Source: Planctomycetota bacterium (lineage in GTDB: Bacteria; Planctomycetota; UBA1135; GCA-002686595). From it: DNA of 64,000 nucleotides. The first letter of the stretch is position 1. Each line of letters opens with the position of its first letter. The notes beneath the pieces were generated by a model. It did no database searches. It had not been told where the DNA came from and saw nothing but the letters and a program-made list of their open reading frames with translations. This document shows positions 43,752 to 54,703 of this stretch, piece by piece. Both the position numbers and the translations under genes were made by a program. The stretch is taken from contig PKCK01000010.1 of assembly GCA_002862085.1 (NCBI GenBank), forward strand, positions 62,001-126,000, given 5' to 3'.

Positions 43752-46091
43752 ATGATGGCTGGGGGAGGTCGACGTACGAACGAGGCCGGCGCGCGCGCCG
43801 TGGTGGAGGGGCTCTTCGGCCCGGAGCCGGCTCGTGCCGCTCCGCGTCACGCGCCAGCCGCGTCGCCAGCTCCCGTGGCGGGCTACGCGTCGGTCGCGCT
43901 CAATCGGCCGATGCGGAACGTCTTCACCTACGGCGTCCCGCGCGAACTCGACGAGCGAGTCCGCGTAGGGGTCCGGGTCAGCGTCCTCTTCGCGGGCCGG
44001 CGGGAGATCGGCGTCGTCGTCGAGCGGACCGACTCCACCGATGTCCTCGCCTCCCGCATCAAGCCGCTCCGCGAGGTCCTCGACGACGAGCCGGCCGTGG
44101 GCGCGGAGATGCTCGAGCTGACGCGCTGGATCTCGGACTACTACGCCTGCTCCTGGGGCGAGGCCCTCGCGGCCGCGCTGCCGGCGGCGCTCAAGCGCGA
44201 GGGCGGGCGCAAGACCGTCGCGGTCTACGCAGCAGCGCCCGGTGTCGACGAGTCGCGCCTCGGCGAGCTCGAAGGGAAGGCGCTCGCCAAGCAGCACCGC
44301 GTCCTCCGCACGCTCCTTGAGGCGGGCGGCCCGATCCCGCGGGTCGACCTGCTCAAGAAGCTCGGTGTCACCGACGCGCCGCTGCGCTCCCTCGTGAAGC
44401 GTGGCCTCGCCGTCGTGGACCGCGTGGTGCAGGCGCCGGACGCGCTCCTCTCCGGCGGAGGCGGCCGGCCGCGGCACGCGAAGCTGACCTCCGACCAGGA
44501 GGAGGCGATCACCGGACTCACCGCCGCCCTCGACGAGGGCAGCTTCCACCCGGCCCTCCTCTACGGCGTCACGGGCTCGGGCAAGACCGAGGTCTACCTG
44601 CGCCTCATCGAGGCCGCGCTGGAGAGGGGCAAAGGTGCCATCGTCCTGGTGCCCGAGATCGCCCTGACCCCCCAGACCGTCGGGTGGTTCGTGGACCGCT
44701 TCGGCGCCGTGGCGGTGCTCCACAGCGGCATGTCCGACGCCCAGCGCCTCGACATGTGGGAGCGCGTGCGCCGGGGCGAGGCGCGGGTCGTGGTCGGGGC
44801 TCGCTCGGCGATCTTCGCGCCGGTCCCCGACCTCGGCGTGGTGGTCGTCGACGAGGAGCACGAACCCAGCTACAAGCAGGCGAGCGTACCGCGCTATCAC
44901 GCCCGTGACGTGGCGGTGGTGCGCGCCCAGAAGGAGGGCGCCGTGTGCGTGCTCGGTAGCGCGACGCCCTCCCTGGAGAGCTGGCGCAACGCGGCCCAGG
45001 ACCGCTACCACCTCCATCGCCTGCGCGCGCGGGCCACCGGCCAGCCGCTCCCGAAGGTGGAGGTCGTGGACATGCGCGGAGAACGGGACGAGCGCGGCAG
45101 CACCAGGCTGTTCTCTCGCCGCCTCGAGCAGCTCCTACGCGAGGCCCTCGCCCGCGGCGAGCAGGCGATTCTCTTCATCAACCGGCGCGGCTTCGCGCCG
45201 GTCCTGTGGTGTCAGCAGTGCGGTGAGACCTTGCACTGCGAGCAGTGCGACGTGGCCATGACCTGGCACAAGCGCATCGAGCGCATGGTCTGCCACTCCT
45301 GCTGCGACGAGGTTCCGATCCCCAAGGTGTGCCCGTCTTGCACCGCGCCGGCCCTCCGCTTCCTGGGCGCTGGTAGCCAGCGCGTCGAGGAGATCCTCTC
45401 CGCCGTCGTACCCCAGGCGAAGGTGGGCCGGATGGACTCGGACACGATGATGCGCCGGGAGGACTACGAGGAGACCCTCTCGGCCTTCGGCCGCGGTGAG
45501 CTCGATGTGCTCGTGGGGACCCAGATGATCGCCAAGGGGCTCGACTTCCCCAAGGTGACCCTCGTCGGCATCGTCTCGGCCGACGCGTCCCTCCACCAGC
45601 CGGACTTCCGCGCCGCCGAGCGCACCTACCAGCTCGTGAGCCAGGTCGCCGGTCGCGCTGGCCGGGCGGATCTCGAAGGGCACATCGTCGTGCAGACCAC
45701 CGCGACCGACGAGCCCGCGATCATCCACGCGGCCAAGCACGACTTCGACTCCTTCGCCCTGGGCGAGGACCGCTCCCGGATGGAGCACGGCTACCCGCCG
45801 TACCGCAGGCTTCTGCGAGTCGTGTGGGAGGACGAGGACGAGAGCCGCGTGCAGGAGGCCTCGGCTCGCGCCGCCGCGGTGCTCCGCGAGGAGCTGCGGG
45901 AGCACGACGTGGAGGTGCTCGGACCCGCGCCCGCGCCCATGGCCATGCAGCGTGGCCGTCACCGGCGTCACGTCCTGCTCAAGGCGAAGCTCACGGGGCA
46001 AGGCCTCAGTCGCGCTCGCGCGATCCTCGCCAACCTCCAGACCCAGCGCCCCCGTACGGCCATCGACGTCGACCCCGTGTCGATGATGTGA
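43752..46091 (+). CDS. priA: primosomal helicase PriA
   Basis: The 779-residue protein restarts stalled replication forks. I prefer ATG 43752, which has GAGG nine bases upstream; an in-frame GTG at 43725 would add nine residues. It has the N-terminal DNA-binding domain (SVALNRPMRNVFTYGVP), helicase Walker A GVTGSGKT, DEEH box, and LGSATPSLES. An eight-Cys zinc region has four CxxC pairs (from CQQC to CPSC), and GTQMIAKGLDFP with AGRAGR follow. All family elements are present. Confidence 0.96.
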   Translation: MMAGGGRRTNEAGARAVVEGLFGPEPARAAPRHAPAASPAPVAGYASVALNRPMRNVFTYGVPRELDERVRVGVRVSVLFAGRREIGVVVERTDSTDVLASRIKPLREVLDDEPAVGAEMLELTRWISDYYACSWGEALAAALPAALKREGGRKTVAVYAAAPGVDESRLGELEGKALAKQHRVLRTLLEAGGPIPRVDLLKKLGVTDAPLRSLVKRGLAVVDRVVQAPDALLSGGGGRPRHAKLTSDQEEAITGLTAALDEGSFHPALLYGVTGSGKTEVYLRLIEAALERGKGAIVLVPEIALTPQTVGWFVDRFGAVAVLHSGMSDAQRLDMWERVRRGEARVVVGARSAIFAPVPDLGVVVVDEEHEPSYKQASVPRYHARDVAVVRAQKEGAVCVLGSATPSLESWRNAAQDRYHLHRLRARATGQPLPKVEVVDMRGERDERGSTRLFSRRLEQLLREALARGEQAILFINRRGFAPVLWCQQCGETLHCEQCDVAMTWHKRIERMVCHSCCDEVPIPKVCPSCTAPALRFLGAGSQRVEEILSAVVPQAKVGRMDSDTMMRREDYEETLSAFGRGELDVLVGTQMIAKGLDFPKVTLVGIVSADASLHQPDFRAAERTYQLVSQVAGRAGRADLEGHIVVQTTATDEPAIIHAAKHDFDSFALGEDRSRMEHGYPPYRRLLRVVWEDEDESRVQEASARAAAVLREELREHDVEVLGPAPAPMAMQRGRHRRHVLLKAKLTGQGLSRARAILANLQTQRPRTAIDVDPVSMM

Positions 46092-46292
46092 GGCGCGGCG
46101 GGTAGCCGCCCGTCGACTCCGAGGTCGCTCCCCGCCGAGGGCGGTCCGGATCCCCTGGAGCCGCGGCGGTCCCTCGGCTCGCGCTCGAACCCTCCATCGC
46201 GCGACGACCGTCCCCCTGTCCGGAGCTCGATCCTCTCGCCCAGGTGAACGTCGAGCCGACTGGACGGAGCGGTCGCTGCCGGCCGCACCCGC

Positions 46293-46793
46293 CTACTTGG
46301 CGATCGACAGTCCCTCGTTCCTGTAGATGCGATCGAAGATCCGCTGGGGCCCGCTCGTCGTCAGCACCTGCTCGGTGCGCTCCTCTCCGTCGTCGTGGAC
46401 CTTGATCTGGAGGCACTCGAAGCAGATCACGAGGTCGCACACGCGATCCCCGGACCGGGCGCGGACCCCGTGCCGCGGCAGGAAACACTTGGCGACCATG
46501 TCCTGGTTACCGGCGATGCCCTGGGCGAGGGCGTGAGACAGCTGGGCGCGGTCGGAGCGAGAGTCGATCGTGGCTCGCCCCCGGACGGGGTAGCCGTGGA
46601 AACCGTCCTCGCTGGGTTCCTCCAATGCGGGCTCCAGCGCGTAGATCGTCCACTCCGTGGCGTCCCTCAGGACCTCGGCGAGTCCGGAGGGAAGGCCCTG
46701 GATCGTGGGCACGCGGTTGGCCTCCTCGAGGCGGGAGCTGTCGCAGCCTACGAGGGCCGCGAGGGCGGTGATGGAGAGGAGGAGGTGCTTCAT
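46293..46793 (-). CDS. predicted lipoprotein, unknown function
   Basis: The 166-residue product has a typical lipoprotein signal peptide with lipobox LVGC (Cys17). The mature part has four further Cys residues (KCF, VCDLVICFEC) that could bind metal or form disulphides. I recognise no family. It lies downstream of selO on the same strand, 201 bases away, so linkage is loose. Confidence 0.7.
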   Translation of the reverse strand: MKHLLLSITALAALVGCDSSRLEEANRVPTIQGLPSGLAEVLRDATEWTIYALEPALEEPSEDGFHGYPVRGRATIDSRSDRAQLSHALAQGIAGNQDMVAKCFLPRHGVRARSGDRVCDLVICFECLQIKVHDDGEERTEQVLTTSGPQRIFDRIYRNEGLSIAK

Positions 46794-46994
46794 CGTTGCT
46801 GGTGCCGCATGTGTGGTCTCACGTGCGTTCGGGATGATGATGGGTCGGGTTCGAACGTGGGTCTCGAGGGCTCGGTGACGCCGAGTCTCCGCTCGTACGG
46901 ACGGCCCCGGGTGAATTCCCTTGGCGTCATCCGAGACGAATTCGAGGAGGCGGGACGGGGCGCCCCGCGCACGAGCAGCGCGGCCCGTCGGAGC

Positions 46995-48596
46995 TCACGA
47001 GCTGCAGGAGAGCATCGAGCATCCCGGTCGATGACGCGCCCATTCGGGCCTCTTCTCGGCGAAGGCGTCCTTGCCCGCCTGGTCCTCGTAGGGCCGGCGG
47101 AGGACCTCCAGCAGCTCGCCCACCCCTCCGTCGTCACCCTTCTCGGCGCGATCGATGGCCAGCTGTGCGAGGTAGTTGCGGAGGACGTACCTCGGGTTGG
47201 TGCGGTTCATGCGCTCGCGGCGCGCCTCGTCCGAGACGCCGCGTTGCTCGGCGCGGGCGAGGTACGAGGCGGTCCATGACGCCAGCGCGCCGCGGACCTC
47301 CTCGTTCACCTCGTCGGGAGCGTAGTAGGCGTCCCGCAGCGTGAGGAAGGGGTCCTCCGTCTCCGCGGTCACGTCCGCCAGGCGACGGAAGAAGATCGTC
47401 ATGTCCGTCTCGGCGGAGCCCAGCACCCGGAAGAGCTCGGCCGCGAGCGGAGCGTCGAGGTCCTCCTCGAAGCTCTCGAAGCCCAGCTTCGCCGCGAGCA
47501 TCGCTCCCCACTCCGCGGCGTAGACCTCCGGATAGCCGTCCACGAGGGCCTGGAGCGGCTCCGTCTCCCCGAGGAGGGGGACGACCGCGCTCGCGAGGCG
47601 GGTCAGGTTCCAGTGCCCGATGGCCGCCTGATGGCCGAAGCGGTAGCGCTTGCCCTGGGCGTCGGTGGTGTTGGGCGTCCAGTCCGGGTCGTAGTCCTCG
47701 AGCCAGCCGTAGGGCCCGTAGTCGATCGTCTCTCCGAGGATCGACATGTTGTCCGTGTTCATCACGCCGTGCACGAAGCCCACCCGGGACCAGTGGGCGA
47801 TCATGCGCGCGGTCCGATCGCGGAGCTCCTCCAACCAGGCGACGTAGATCTCCTGGGGGATGGGCTCCGGCGCAGGCGGAGCGCCGAGCTCGGGGTAGTG
47901 ACGGCGGATGACGTGATCCGCGAGCTGGCGGGTGAGGCCGGCTTCGCCGCGCGAGGCGGGGAGCTCGAAGCTGCCGAAACGCACGAAGGAGCGCGCCACG
48001 CGGCAGACCACGGCGCCCGGCTCGTACTTCTGGTTGCCGTCGTAGAACATGTCCCGCAGGACCTGCTCGCCGGTGCTCACCAGGGAGAGCGCGCGCGTCG
48101 TCGGGACGCCGAGGTGGTGCATCGCTTCGCTGCAGAGGAACTCGCGCACGCTCGAGCGCAGGACGGCGAGCCCGTCGGCGCTCCGCGAGTAAGGGGTCGG
48201 GCCGGCTCCCTTGAGCTGGAGCGTCCACGGATCGAGAGTCCCTCCAGGCCCTTCGACCTCACCCAGGTTGATGGCCCGCCCGTCGCCGAGCTGCCCGGCC
48301 CAGTGTCCGAACTGGTGCCCGCCGTAGGTCATGGCGTACGGATCCATACCCGGCACCAGGGCGTTGCCGCCGAAGACCCGCGCGAAGTCCTCGGTCTCGA
48401 GCTCGGCCGGGTCCAGCCCGATGAGCGCCGCGCACTCCGGGCTCGCGGCGACCACTCGCGGGGCCTTGACCGGCGTGGGGGCGACCCGTGAGAAGAGCGC
48501 CCCGCGCACCTCGCGCCGCCGGTTGTCGGTGGCCGGGTCGGCGGGCAGATCGGCCGTGAAGCCGTTGGTGAAGACGAGGTCGGTGAGCGCGGTCAT
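46995..48596 (-). CDS. selO: protein adenylyltransferase SelO (YdiU/UPF0061)
   Basis: The 533-residue pseudokinase-fold enzyme transfers AMP to Ser, Thr or Tyr of target proteins and is linked to redox stress. Markers are YGGHQFGHWAGQLGDGRA (near 90-108), LKGAGPTPYSR, HGVMNTDNMS, IDYGPYGWLEDYDP and NPRYVLRNYLAQLAI. The C-terminus is CSS, where the eukaryotic protein has selenocysteine. An additional Cys in GCSMLSCSS lies near the end. It sits directly after the small gene at 48606-48848 (9-base gap). Confidence 0.95.
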   Translation of the reverse strand: MTALTDLVFTNGFTADLPADPATDNRRREVRGALFSRVAPTPVKAPRVVAASPECAALIGLDPAELETEDFARVFGGNALVPGMDPYAMTYGGHQFGHWAGQLGDGRAINLGEVEGPGGTLDPWTLQLKGAGPTPYSRSADGLAVLRSSVREFLCSEAMHHLGVPTTRALSLVSTGEQVLRDMFYDGNQKYEPGAVVCRVARSFVRFGSFELPASRGEAGLTRQLADHVIRRHYPELGAPPAPEPIPQEIYVAWLEELRDRTARMIAHWSRVGFVHGVMNTDNMSILGETIDYGPYGWLEDYDPDWTPNTTDAQGKRYRFGHQAAIGHWNLTRLASAVVPLLGETEPLQALVDGYPEVYAAEWGAMLAAKLGFESFEEDLDAPLAAELFRVLGSAETDMTIFFRRLADVTAETEDPFLTLRDAYYAPDEVNEEVRGALASWTASYLARAEQRGVSDEARRERMNRTNPRYVLRNYLAQLAIDRAEKGDDGGVGELLEVLRRPYEDQAGKDAFAEKRPEWARHRPGCSMLSCSS

Positions 48597-48605
48597 CGCG
48601 GGGAA

Positions 48606-48848
48606 TCAGGTCCGGCGGGTCTGGACGTGGCGGCAGAGCTTGGCATCGGGGGCGTCGCCTGCCTGCATGAACATCTCGAAGGTGCGTGGGTCCGGGCCAT
48701 CGTGGATCTCGACCGTGCGGTACGTGGCGTGGCCGCCCGCTCGCAGGTCGTCCAGGTCCTCGCTCGTTTTGCGCGCCCCGCGAGCCTCTTCGAAGCCGCC
48801 GCGGAGGACGAGGGGCTGGGGAGTCATCGAGTCGAACCAGCTGGCCAC
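48606..48848 (-). CDS. small hypothetical protein, weakly DUF1579-like C-terminus
   Basis: The 80-residue ORF starts at GTG 48848, with GGAG eight bases upstream. The end of the product (TFEMFMQAGDAPDAKL...TRR) resembles the last strands of DUF1579 proteins, but most of that domain is missing. It could be a truncated remnant or a genuine short protein. It appears co-transcribed with selO. Low certainty. Confidence 0.45.
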   Translation of the reverse strand: MASWFDSMTPQPLVLRGGFEEARGARKTSEDLDDLRAGGHATYRTVEIHDGPDPRTFEMFMQAGDAPDAKLCRHVQTRRT

Positions 48849-48869
48849 GGAGTCGCTCCTGCAGGGCTC

Positions 48870-49082
48870 CTAGCCCAGGGCGGCGGATCGCTGGCGGGAC
48901 ATCTCGTACATCTCTCCCTGGGAGCCCGATCGCGAGTCGAGCGATCCGAGGGCCTCCGTGGCGACGCCCTCCATCGGCTGGGGACCGCCCCGGAAGAAGG
49001 AGCGGTCGAGGCCCCGGTTCCCGGTACCGCCGGTGGTACGGATACGTTCTCCCGGAGGACCGACGAGGCCGGAATTCGACAT
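48870..49082 (-). CDS. small hypothetical Gly/Arg/Ser-rich protein
   Basis: The 70-residue ORF starts at ATG 49082 and ends at TAG 48870, 21 bases before the next small gene. It is rich in Gly, Arg, Ser and Pro with no hydrophobic core, so it may be disordered or spurious. No ribosome-binding site is evident. It is listed because it lies in line with the selO operon. Confidence 0.3.
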   Translation of the reverse strand: MSNSGLVGPPGERIRTTGGTGNRGLDRSFFRGGPQPMEGVATEALGSLDSRSGSQGEMYEMSRQRSAALG

Positions 49083-49420
49083 GACGGTTGGCGGCTTCTG
49101 TGGGGTTGGCGGAATAAGTGGGGCGGCGCCGGCCCGGAACCGAGTGCTTCGAGCGCCGACTCAGAGGCAGCCTCGACGACTGTCGAGGCCGCTTGCGGTC
49201 GCTCCTTCCCCGTCAGCCCCCTATTTCTGCCATACAGCCACCGCCAGCGTCCAGGCTCCGTGCCGACCGCTGCTGCTCCGGAGCGGCCACCCGCGATGCT
49301 CCATCCGGGCTCTCGCCTGGACCGCGGGAACTTCGTCCAGCCCGCTTTCGCGGCCGGATGAACCACCAGCAGCCGCAGCAGAGCCGTCTCCTGCGGCCGC
49401 GTCAGCGCGCCCCGAGGGTC
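49083..49420. other. intergenic region between carA and the selO operon
   Basis: I see no gene in these 338 bases. It presumably holds the promoter for the minus-strand selO group and the end of the carA transcript. No clear hairpin stands out. Confidence 0.45.
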
Positions 49421-50584
49421 TCAGGCCGGTGTCCGCTGCTCGAGCACCATCTCGCGGAAGCGCGCGAAGAGGTGCGCGGAGTCGCCGGGGCCGGGGGCGG
49501 CCTCGGGGTGGTACTGGACGCTGAACACCGGCAGCTCCCGGTGGCGCATACCGGCGAGGCTCATGTCGTTGAGGTTCCAGTGCGTGGGCACGAGCTCCTC
49601 CGGCAGCGCCTCGTGATCGACCACGTAGCTGTGGTTCTGGGAGGTGATCTCCACGCGACCCGTCGTCTCGTCCCGCACCGGGTGGTTCGCGCCGTGATGG
49701 CCGAAGGCCATCTTGCGCGTCTTGGCGCCCATGGCGAGCGACAGGATCTGGTGACCGAGGCAGATGCCGAAGATCGGCTTCTTGCCGATCAGCTCGCGCG
49801 CCGCCTCCACGGCGTAGGTGCAGGCCGAGGGGTCGCCCGGGCCGTTCGAGAAGAACACTCCGTCGGGATCCAGGGTGAGGACCTCGGCGGCGGGCGTCGT
49901 GGCGGGCACCACGGTCACGTCGAAGCCGAAGTGCACGAGGCTGCGGAGGATGTTCCGCTTCGCGCCGAAGTCGTAGGCGACGACCTTCAGGCGCTCACCC
50001 TCCCAGGCGCCGACCTCGTCGGGGAACGAGTTGTCGTAGGCCGCGTCCCAGGTGGTCTGCTCCGCGCACGTCACCTTGGAGGCGAGGTCTCGGCCGTCGG
50101 TGCTCGTCGCGGCCTTCGCCTTCGCGATCAGGCTCTCCGCGTTCGAATCCGCGGTGGACAGCACGAAGCGCAGGGAACCGTGCTCACGGATGGCCTTGGT
50201 CACGCGCCGCGTGTCGACCCCGTCGATGGCGACGACACCACGTCGCCGGAGCCAGTCGTCCAGCGACTCGTTGGCGCGGTGATTCGAGTGTCTGCTCGCC
50301 AGCTCCTTGATGACGAAGGCTTCGGCCCAGCAGCGCGAGGACTCCATGTCCTCGTCCGCCACGCCGTAGTTGCCGATGAGCGGATACGTCATCACCACCC
50401 CCTGCCCGGCGTAGGAGGGGTCCGTCAGGATCTCCTGGTAGCCGGTCATGGCCGTGTTGAAGACGAGGTCTCCGCTGGCCTCGCCGTCGGCGCCGATGGA
50501 GCGGCCCTCGAGGACGAGTCCGTTCTCGAGCGCCAGCCAAGCGCGGCCAGCGGCCGCTCGGTTGTCTTTCCCTGCTCCAGTCAT
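49421..50584 (-). CDS. carA: carbamoyl-phosphate synthase small subunit
   Basis: The 387-residue glutaminase subunit supplies ammonia to CarB for carbamoyl phosphate, used in arginine and pyrimidine synthesis. The CarA N-terminal domain ([20 protein letters not shown]) is followed by class I glutaminase with the nucleophile in FGICLGHQ and the His/Glu of [10 protein letters not shown]. The start overlaps the larB stop (ATGA). carB is not in the window. Confidence 0.96.
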   Translation of the reverse strand: MTGAGKDNRAAAGRAWLALENGLVLEGRSIGADGEASGDLVFNTAMTGYQEILTDPSYAGQGVVMTYPLIGNYGVADEDMESSRCWAEAFVIKELASRHSNHRANESLDDWLRRRGVVAIDGVDTRRVTKAIREHGSLRFVLSTADSNAESLIAKAKAATSTDGRDLASKVTCAEQTTWDAAYDNSFPDEVGAWEGERLKVVAYDFGAKRNILRSLVHFGFDVTVVPATTPAAEVLTLDPDGVFFSNGPGDPSACTYAVEAARELIGKKPIFGICLGHQILSLAMGAKTRKMAFGHHGANHPVRDETTGRVEITSQNHSYVVDHEALPEELVPTHWNLNDMSLAGMRHRELPVFSVQYHPEAAPGPGDSAHLFARFREMVLEQRTPA

Positions 50585-51378
50585 GACGTCTTCGCCCGCG
50601 CGACGGCGCGGGTCACCTGCCTGTTGATCTGAGCGGCCGCGAAGCCGGCCCCGAAACCGTTGTCGATGTTGACCACCGTGACGCCCGAGGCGCACGAGTT
50701 GAGCATGCCGAGCAGGGCGCTGACGCCGCCGAAGCTCGCGCCGTAGCCGGCGGAGGTGGGCACCGCGATCACCGGCACGTCGACGAGTCCGCCCACGACG
50801 CTCGGGAGCGCGCCCTCCATTCCCGCTGCGACCACCACGGCGTTGGCCTCGCGAACGCGCGGGGCAGCCTCGAGGATGCGGTGGAGCCCCGCGACGCCGA
50901 CGTCGCGCTCCTCGACGACGCGCGCGCCCAGGAACCGGGCCGTGATCGACGCTTCGCGCGCGACCGCGCCGTCGCTCGTCCCGGCGCTGACCACCGCGAC
51001 GAGGCCCTCCTCCTCGGGAAGGTCACCGATCACCGCGGTGCGCGCTCGGCCGTCGACTTCGACGCGCCCCCCGTAGGACTCCCGCAGCAGTGCGCGCTGC
51101 GAGGCGTCGAGCCGCGTCGCGAGGACGCGGCCGTGAACCTCGGCGAGAGCCCCCATGATCTCGACGACCTCCTCGGCGGTCTTGCCCTGGCCGTAGACCA
51201 CCTCGGGGTGGCCGCAGCGCTCCTCGCGGTCGGTGTCGAGGGTCGAGTGGGCGAGCTGCAGGAGCCCACCGACGGTGCCTCCCGCTCGCCCCTCGGAGAG
51301 GCGACGCGCCCCCTCCTCGGGGGCGATCGCGCCGTCGCGAACGGCGGCCAGCAGGAGTCTCAGGTCGTGGGCGTCCAA
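50581..51378 (-). CDS. larB: pyridinium-3,5-biscarboxylic acid mononucleotide synthase LarB
   Basis: The 265-residue enzyme carboxylates and hydrolyses nicotinic acid adenine dinucleotide, the first step to the nickel-pincer cofactor. I place the start at TTG 51378, giving [16 protein letters not shown], the normal LarB N-terminus. The PurE-like domain has VVSAGTSD (near 134), [14 protein letters not shown] and [13 protein letters not shown]. LarC and LarE are not seen here. It lies between tsaD and carA in a coupled series. Confidence 0.9.
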   Translation of the reverse strand: MDAHDLRLLLAAVRDGAIAPEEGARRLSEGRAGGTVGGLLQLAHSTLDTDREERCGHPEVVYGQGKTAEEVVEIMGALAEVHGRVLATRLDASQRALLRESYGGRVEVDGRARTAVIGDLPEEEGLVAVVSAGTSDGAVAREASITARFLGARVVEERDVGVAGLHRILEAAPRVREANAVVVAAGMEGALPSVVGGLVDVPVIAVPTSAGYGASFGGVSALLGMLNSCASGVTVVNIDNGFGAGFAAAQINRQVTRAVARAKTS

Positions 51379-51443
51379 ACTGGGCGCGAATTCTATCCGC
51401 GCTGCTCTCGGCGGGCGAGAACGCTCGTCTCTCCGTATCGCGG

Positions 51444-52483
<1,040 letters not shown>

Positions 52484-52487
<4 letters not shown>

Positions 52488-53845
52488 GGCAGCTCACGCG
52501 CTGGCCGCGGACCGGGCGCCTCGCCGCGGAAGAGACCGACGGCCGCGTCGAGCTGAGGGTCGAAAGGAAGCTCGGGGAGCAGCTCCTCTCCGCTCTCCTC
52601 CTGCCAGGACGAGAGGGCCGCCATGGCGCTCGCGGGCGGGTCGTAGCGGGTCAGCCACGAACGCACGGCGCGGCGCGTTCCGCGGTCGACCTCGACGAGG
52701 ACGTCGGGGAGGATGCCGTAGTCGCGGCCTGGTTCGGACGTGCGCTCGAAGTTGCGCTTGCTCGGCGAGTAGAAGTACGCGCTGGTCACCTTCGCTCGGG
52801 TGCCGTACTCGGGGAACGAACGCGTGGTCTGGAGCATGCCCTTTCCATAGGTGGGCTCGCCCACGACGACCGCGGCGCGGTGATCCTGGAGCGCACCAGC
52901 GAGGACCTCGCTCGCGCTGGCGGAGTCGCCGTCCACGAGAACGACCAGCTTCATCCCCCGAAAGCGCGCCTCGATCTCATCGGCGCGATGCACCTCGGAC
53001 TCCGTCCAGCGTCCCTCGGAGGAGACGATCACGCCGCGCTCCAGGAAGCGCCCCGCGAGGTGGATCGCGGCGTCGAGGACGCCGCCGAGGTTGTAGCGCA
53101 GATCGACGATCACGGCCTCGGCGCCCTGCGCCCGCAGCCCGTCGATCGCGGCGTCGAACTCCCCGGCAGTGCGGTTGGTGAAGGAGCGAACGGTGAGGTA
53201 GCCGACGCCCGGCGCGCCCTCGATGAGCCGCGCGTGGCGCACCGTGGGATCCACGAGGACGCGTGGCACCACCGTCACCTCACGGGCCGCTCCGTCGAGC
53301 CCCGTGATGCCGAGTGTGATCCGGTCTCGGTCGCGCGGCGCGAGGCGCGCTCGAAGCTCCTCACGGGGGAGGCCGACGACGGAGTCGCCCTCGACCGAGG
53401 TGATCAGGTCGCCGACGCGCACGCCCGCTGCGGCCGCGGGCGATCCGTCGACGGGGAAGAGGATCCGCCCTTCCTCGACGCCGGCCTGGAACACGACGCC
53501 GATTCCGCGGAAGTCGCCGTCGATGACGCGCCGCGCCTGCTCGGCTTCCCCGCGGTCGTGGTACCGCGAATAGGGGTCCAGGCCCTCCAGCATCCCGTGG
53601 AGCGCCCGCTCGGTGAGGGTCACGTCGTCGATCTCGCTGACGAAGTGGCTCTCCGCGAAGGAGCGGACCGCCTCGAACTCGCGAGTTGTCGACTCGGCGT
53701 GCTGGGGGACGATCCTGAAGCCGATCAGCAGGACCAGCATCCCGGCCGTCATCCCCAGCGCGAAGAGCGCCACCGCCATGTTCGAGTCGAGCCCCGCGTG
53801 GGCTTCGGAGTCCGCGGCGCTCTCTTGGTCCTCGGACTCGTTCAA
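52484..53845 (-). CDS. S41 family C-terminal processing protease (CtpA-like)
   Basis: The 453-residue protein has an acidic N-terminus, one TM (about 25-46), a helical segment with GMLEGLDPYSRYHD, a PDZ domain (about 105-190) and the tail-specific protease core. The Ser/Lys dyad is visible in DGDSASASEVLAGAL and TYGKGMLQ. It degrades or trims proteins on the outer side of the cytoplasmic membrane. Both ends overlap neighbouring genes by four bases. Confidence 0.93.
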
Positions 53846-54699
53846 CCGATCATCGCGGCCACGTCCGCCTCGGCGACGCCGAGTTCCAGGAGCGCGTCGC
53901 GAGCCTGCTCGTCGTTCGGAGCGACGCCGTGCCAGCCCGGCTGATCGTGCATGAACGAAACGCCCTGGCCGATCTTCGTGTGGAGGATCAGCGCGCTGGG
54001 CGCAGAGGTCTCCTCGCGCGCCGCGACGAGCGCAGCGTCGATCGCGTCGATGTCATGGCCGTCGACATCGACGGCGTGCCATCCGAAGGCGTCGTACTTC
54101 ACGCGCAGGTCGCGCACGTCCATCACGTCGCGCATGTGCCCGTCGATCTGCACGTTGTTGAAGTCCACCAGCACCGTGAGGTTGGTCGCGCCGTGATGCG
54201 CCGCCGCCGTGGCGGCCTCCCAGATCTGCCCCTCCTGGCTCTCACCGTCGCTCGACGCCGAGTAGATCCGCGAGTCCCAGCCGTTCAACTTCGCAGCGAG
54301 CGCCATGCCCACGGACACCGACAGGCTGTTGCCGAGGCTCCCCGTCGAGAAGTCGATCCCGAGGTCGAGGTTGCGATGGGGGTGGCCTTGGAGGGGGGAG
54401 CCGAACTTGCGGAAGGTGAGCAGCTCGTCCCGCTCGATCAGGCCCTTCTGCGCGAGCAGCGAGTAATAGCCTGCGCAGGTGTGTCCGTTGCCGAGCACGA
54501 AGCGGTCGCGGTCCGGTGCGTGACGGTTCGAGGCATCCAGGCGCAGGTGCTCCATGAAGAGCGTCGCCATGAAGTCGGCCATGCCGAGGGGGCCGCCAGG
54601 GTGCCCGCAGGTCGCCGCGTGAACCATGCGGACGGTGTCGATGCGCACCTGACGTGCGGCCTCCGCGATCTCATCGCGGCGCTGTGTGGTGAGTGCCAT
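53842..54699 (-). CDS. transketolase N-terminal (ThDP-binding) subunit
   Basis: The 285-residue protein is the PP-domain half of a split transketolase. It shows HPGGPLG (33-39), LGNGH, FSTGSLGNSLSVSVGMA and the ThDP motif DGE (151-153) through NN (181-182). This is the canonical pattern, unlike the full-length copy at 1-1681. The partner subunit is encoded four bases upstream. Its stop overlaps the S41 protease start. Confidence 0.94.
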   Translation of the reverse strand: MALTTQRRDEIAEAARQVRIDTVRMVHAATCGHPGGPLGMADFMATLFMEHLRLDASNRHAPDRDRFVLGNGHTCAGYYSLLAQKGLIERDELLTFRKFGSPLQGHPHRNLDLGIDFSTGSLGNSLSVSVGMALAAKLNGWDSRIYSASSDGESQEGQIWEAATAAAHHGATNLTVLVDFNNVQIDGHMRDVMDVRDLRVKYDAFGWHAVDVDGHDIDAIDAALVAAREETSAPSALILHTKIGQGVSFMHDQPGWHGVAPNDEQARDALLELGVAEADVAAMIG

Positions 54700-54703
54700 G
54701 GCT

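Noticed and set aside
41634-45017. Open frame of over 1100 codons on the minus strand
   Set aside because: It lies antisense to pgsA, pgpA, the phosphatase and priA, all of which have clear motifs. Long antisense frames are expected at this GC content, and its product is low-complexity.
46092-46292. Possible terminator after priA
   Set aside because: Only a 5-bp GCGGC/GCCGC stem is found; too weak to list.
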